Assembly (NCBI RefSeq): GCF_003031585.1
Contig: NZ_PWAA01000033.1
Location: 62,001 to 126,000, forward strand
Reading direction: 5' to 3'
From: Thalassobius sp. I31.1
GTDB lineage: Bacteria > Pseudomonadota > Alphaproteobacteria > Rhodobacterales > Rhodobacteraceae
DNA length: 64,000 bases
In this document: positions 63,987 to 64,000 of the stretch, piece after piece
Numbering within the stretch: position 1 is the stretch's first letter
Layout: every line of letters starts with the position of its first letter
Notes under the pieces: generated by a model
The model's database searches: none
Seen by the model: the letters and a program-made list of their open reading frames with translations, nothing else
What the model was told of the DNA's origin: nothing
Program-made: the position numbers and the translations under genes

Positions 63987-64000
63987 AGCAGGCTCCCCTC

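Noticed and set aside
1-64000. tRNA, rRNA, prophage or insertion sequence
   Set aside because: None found on reading both strands of the gaps; no transposase, integrase or tRNA-like clover-leaf was recognised.

Overview
The window looks like a chromosomal segment of a marine alphaproteobacterium of the Rhodobacterales (Roseobacter group). The support is gene content and order: a separate F0 ATP synthase operon with both b and b' subunits (atpI-B-E-b'-b), a MipZ cell-division ATPase, an ffh / chorismate mutase / rpsP / rimM / trmD / rplS / rpmE block, a sitABCD metal transporter behind a Fur/Mur-type box, TRAP and polyamine-type ABC transporters, Hint-domain and PPC-domain secreted proteins, and many LysR regulators. 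No rRNA, tRNA, CRISPR array, integrase or insertion sequence was seen.

Layout. 1-5 kb: an apparent lysine-to-2-aminoadipate catabolic set (aminotransferase cut by the window edge, saccharopine/lysine-6-dehydrogenase family enzyme, LysR, antiquitin-type aldehyde dehydrogenase). 5-8 kb: GT87 glycosyltransferase, CPBP protease, an AT-rich zinc-ribbon membrane protein. 8-11.6 kb: carB. 12-16 kb: SDR, two-subunit molybdenum hydroxylase and a divergent TetR with a clear operator. 16-19 kb: F0 ATP synthase operon. 19-29.5 kb: an accessory stretch of regulators, exporters and small proteins, including a BrnA-like / AbiC-like pair that may be a defence operon. 29.6-36.6 kb: SRP and ribosome/tRNA maturation genes with inserted passengers (NIPSNAP, GNAT, bluB, a sulfotransferase-like gene). 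36.8-40 kb: a large Ig-repeat autotransporter carrying three apparent frameshifts. 40-43 kb: hemP, LysR, an atypical SDR, mipZ. 43-51 kb: PPC-repeat secreted protein, sitABCD, a phosphonate-monoester-hydrolase-like sulfatase, Hint protein. 51-60 kb: an ABC importer of the spermidine/putrescine type next to Fe-alcohol dehydrogenase, aldehyde dehydrogenase and a PuuA-like glutamine synthetase. 60-64 kb: a DctPQM TRAP transporter with an N-formylglutamate amidohydrolase family enzyme.

How the parts fit. Several blocks read as transporter-plus-catabolism modules. The 51-60 kb block fits import of an amine, gamma-glutamylation, then oxidation of an alcohol and an aldehyde, which suggests an amino alcohol rather than putrescine. 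The most unusual non-coding signal is an 11-bp-phased array of TGTGCAT-like units found twice, once upstream of the BrnA/AbiC pair (23224-23263) and once just before the chorismate mutase gene (32098-32148).

All functions are inferred by reading the sequence and translations. No database search was run.
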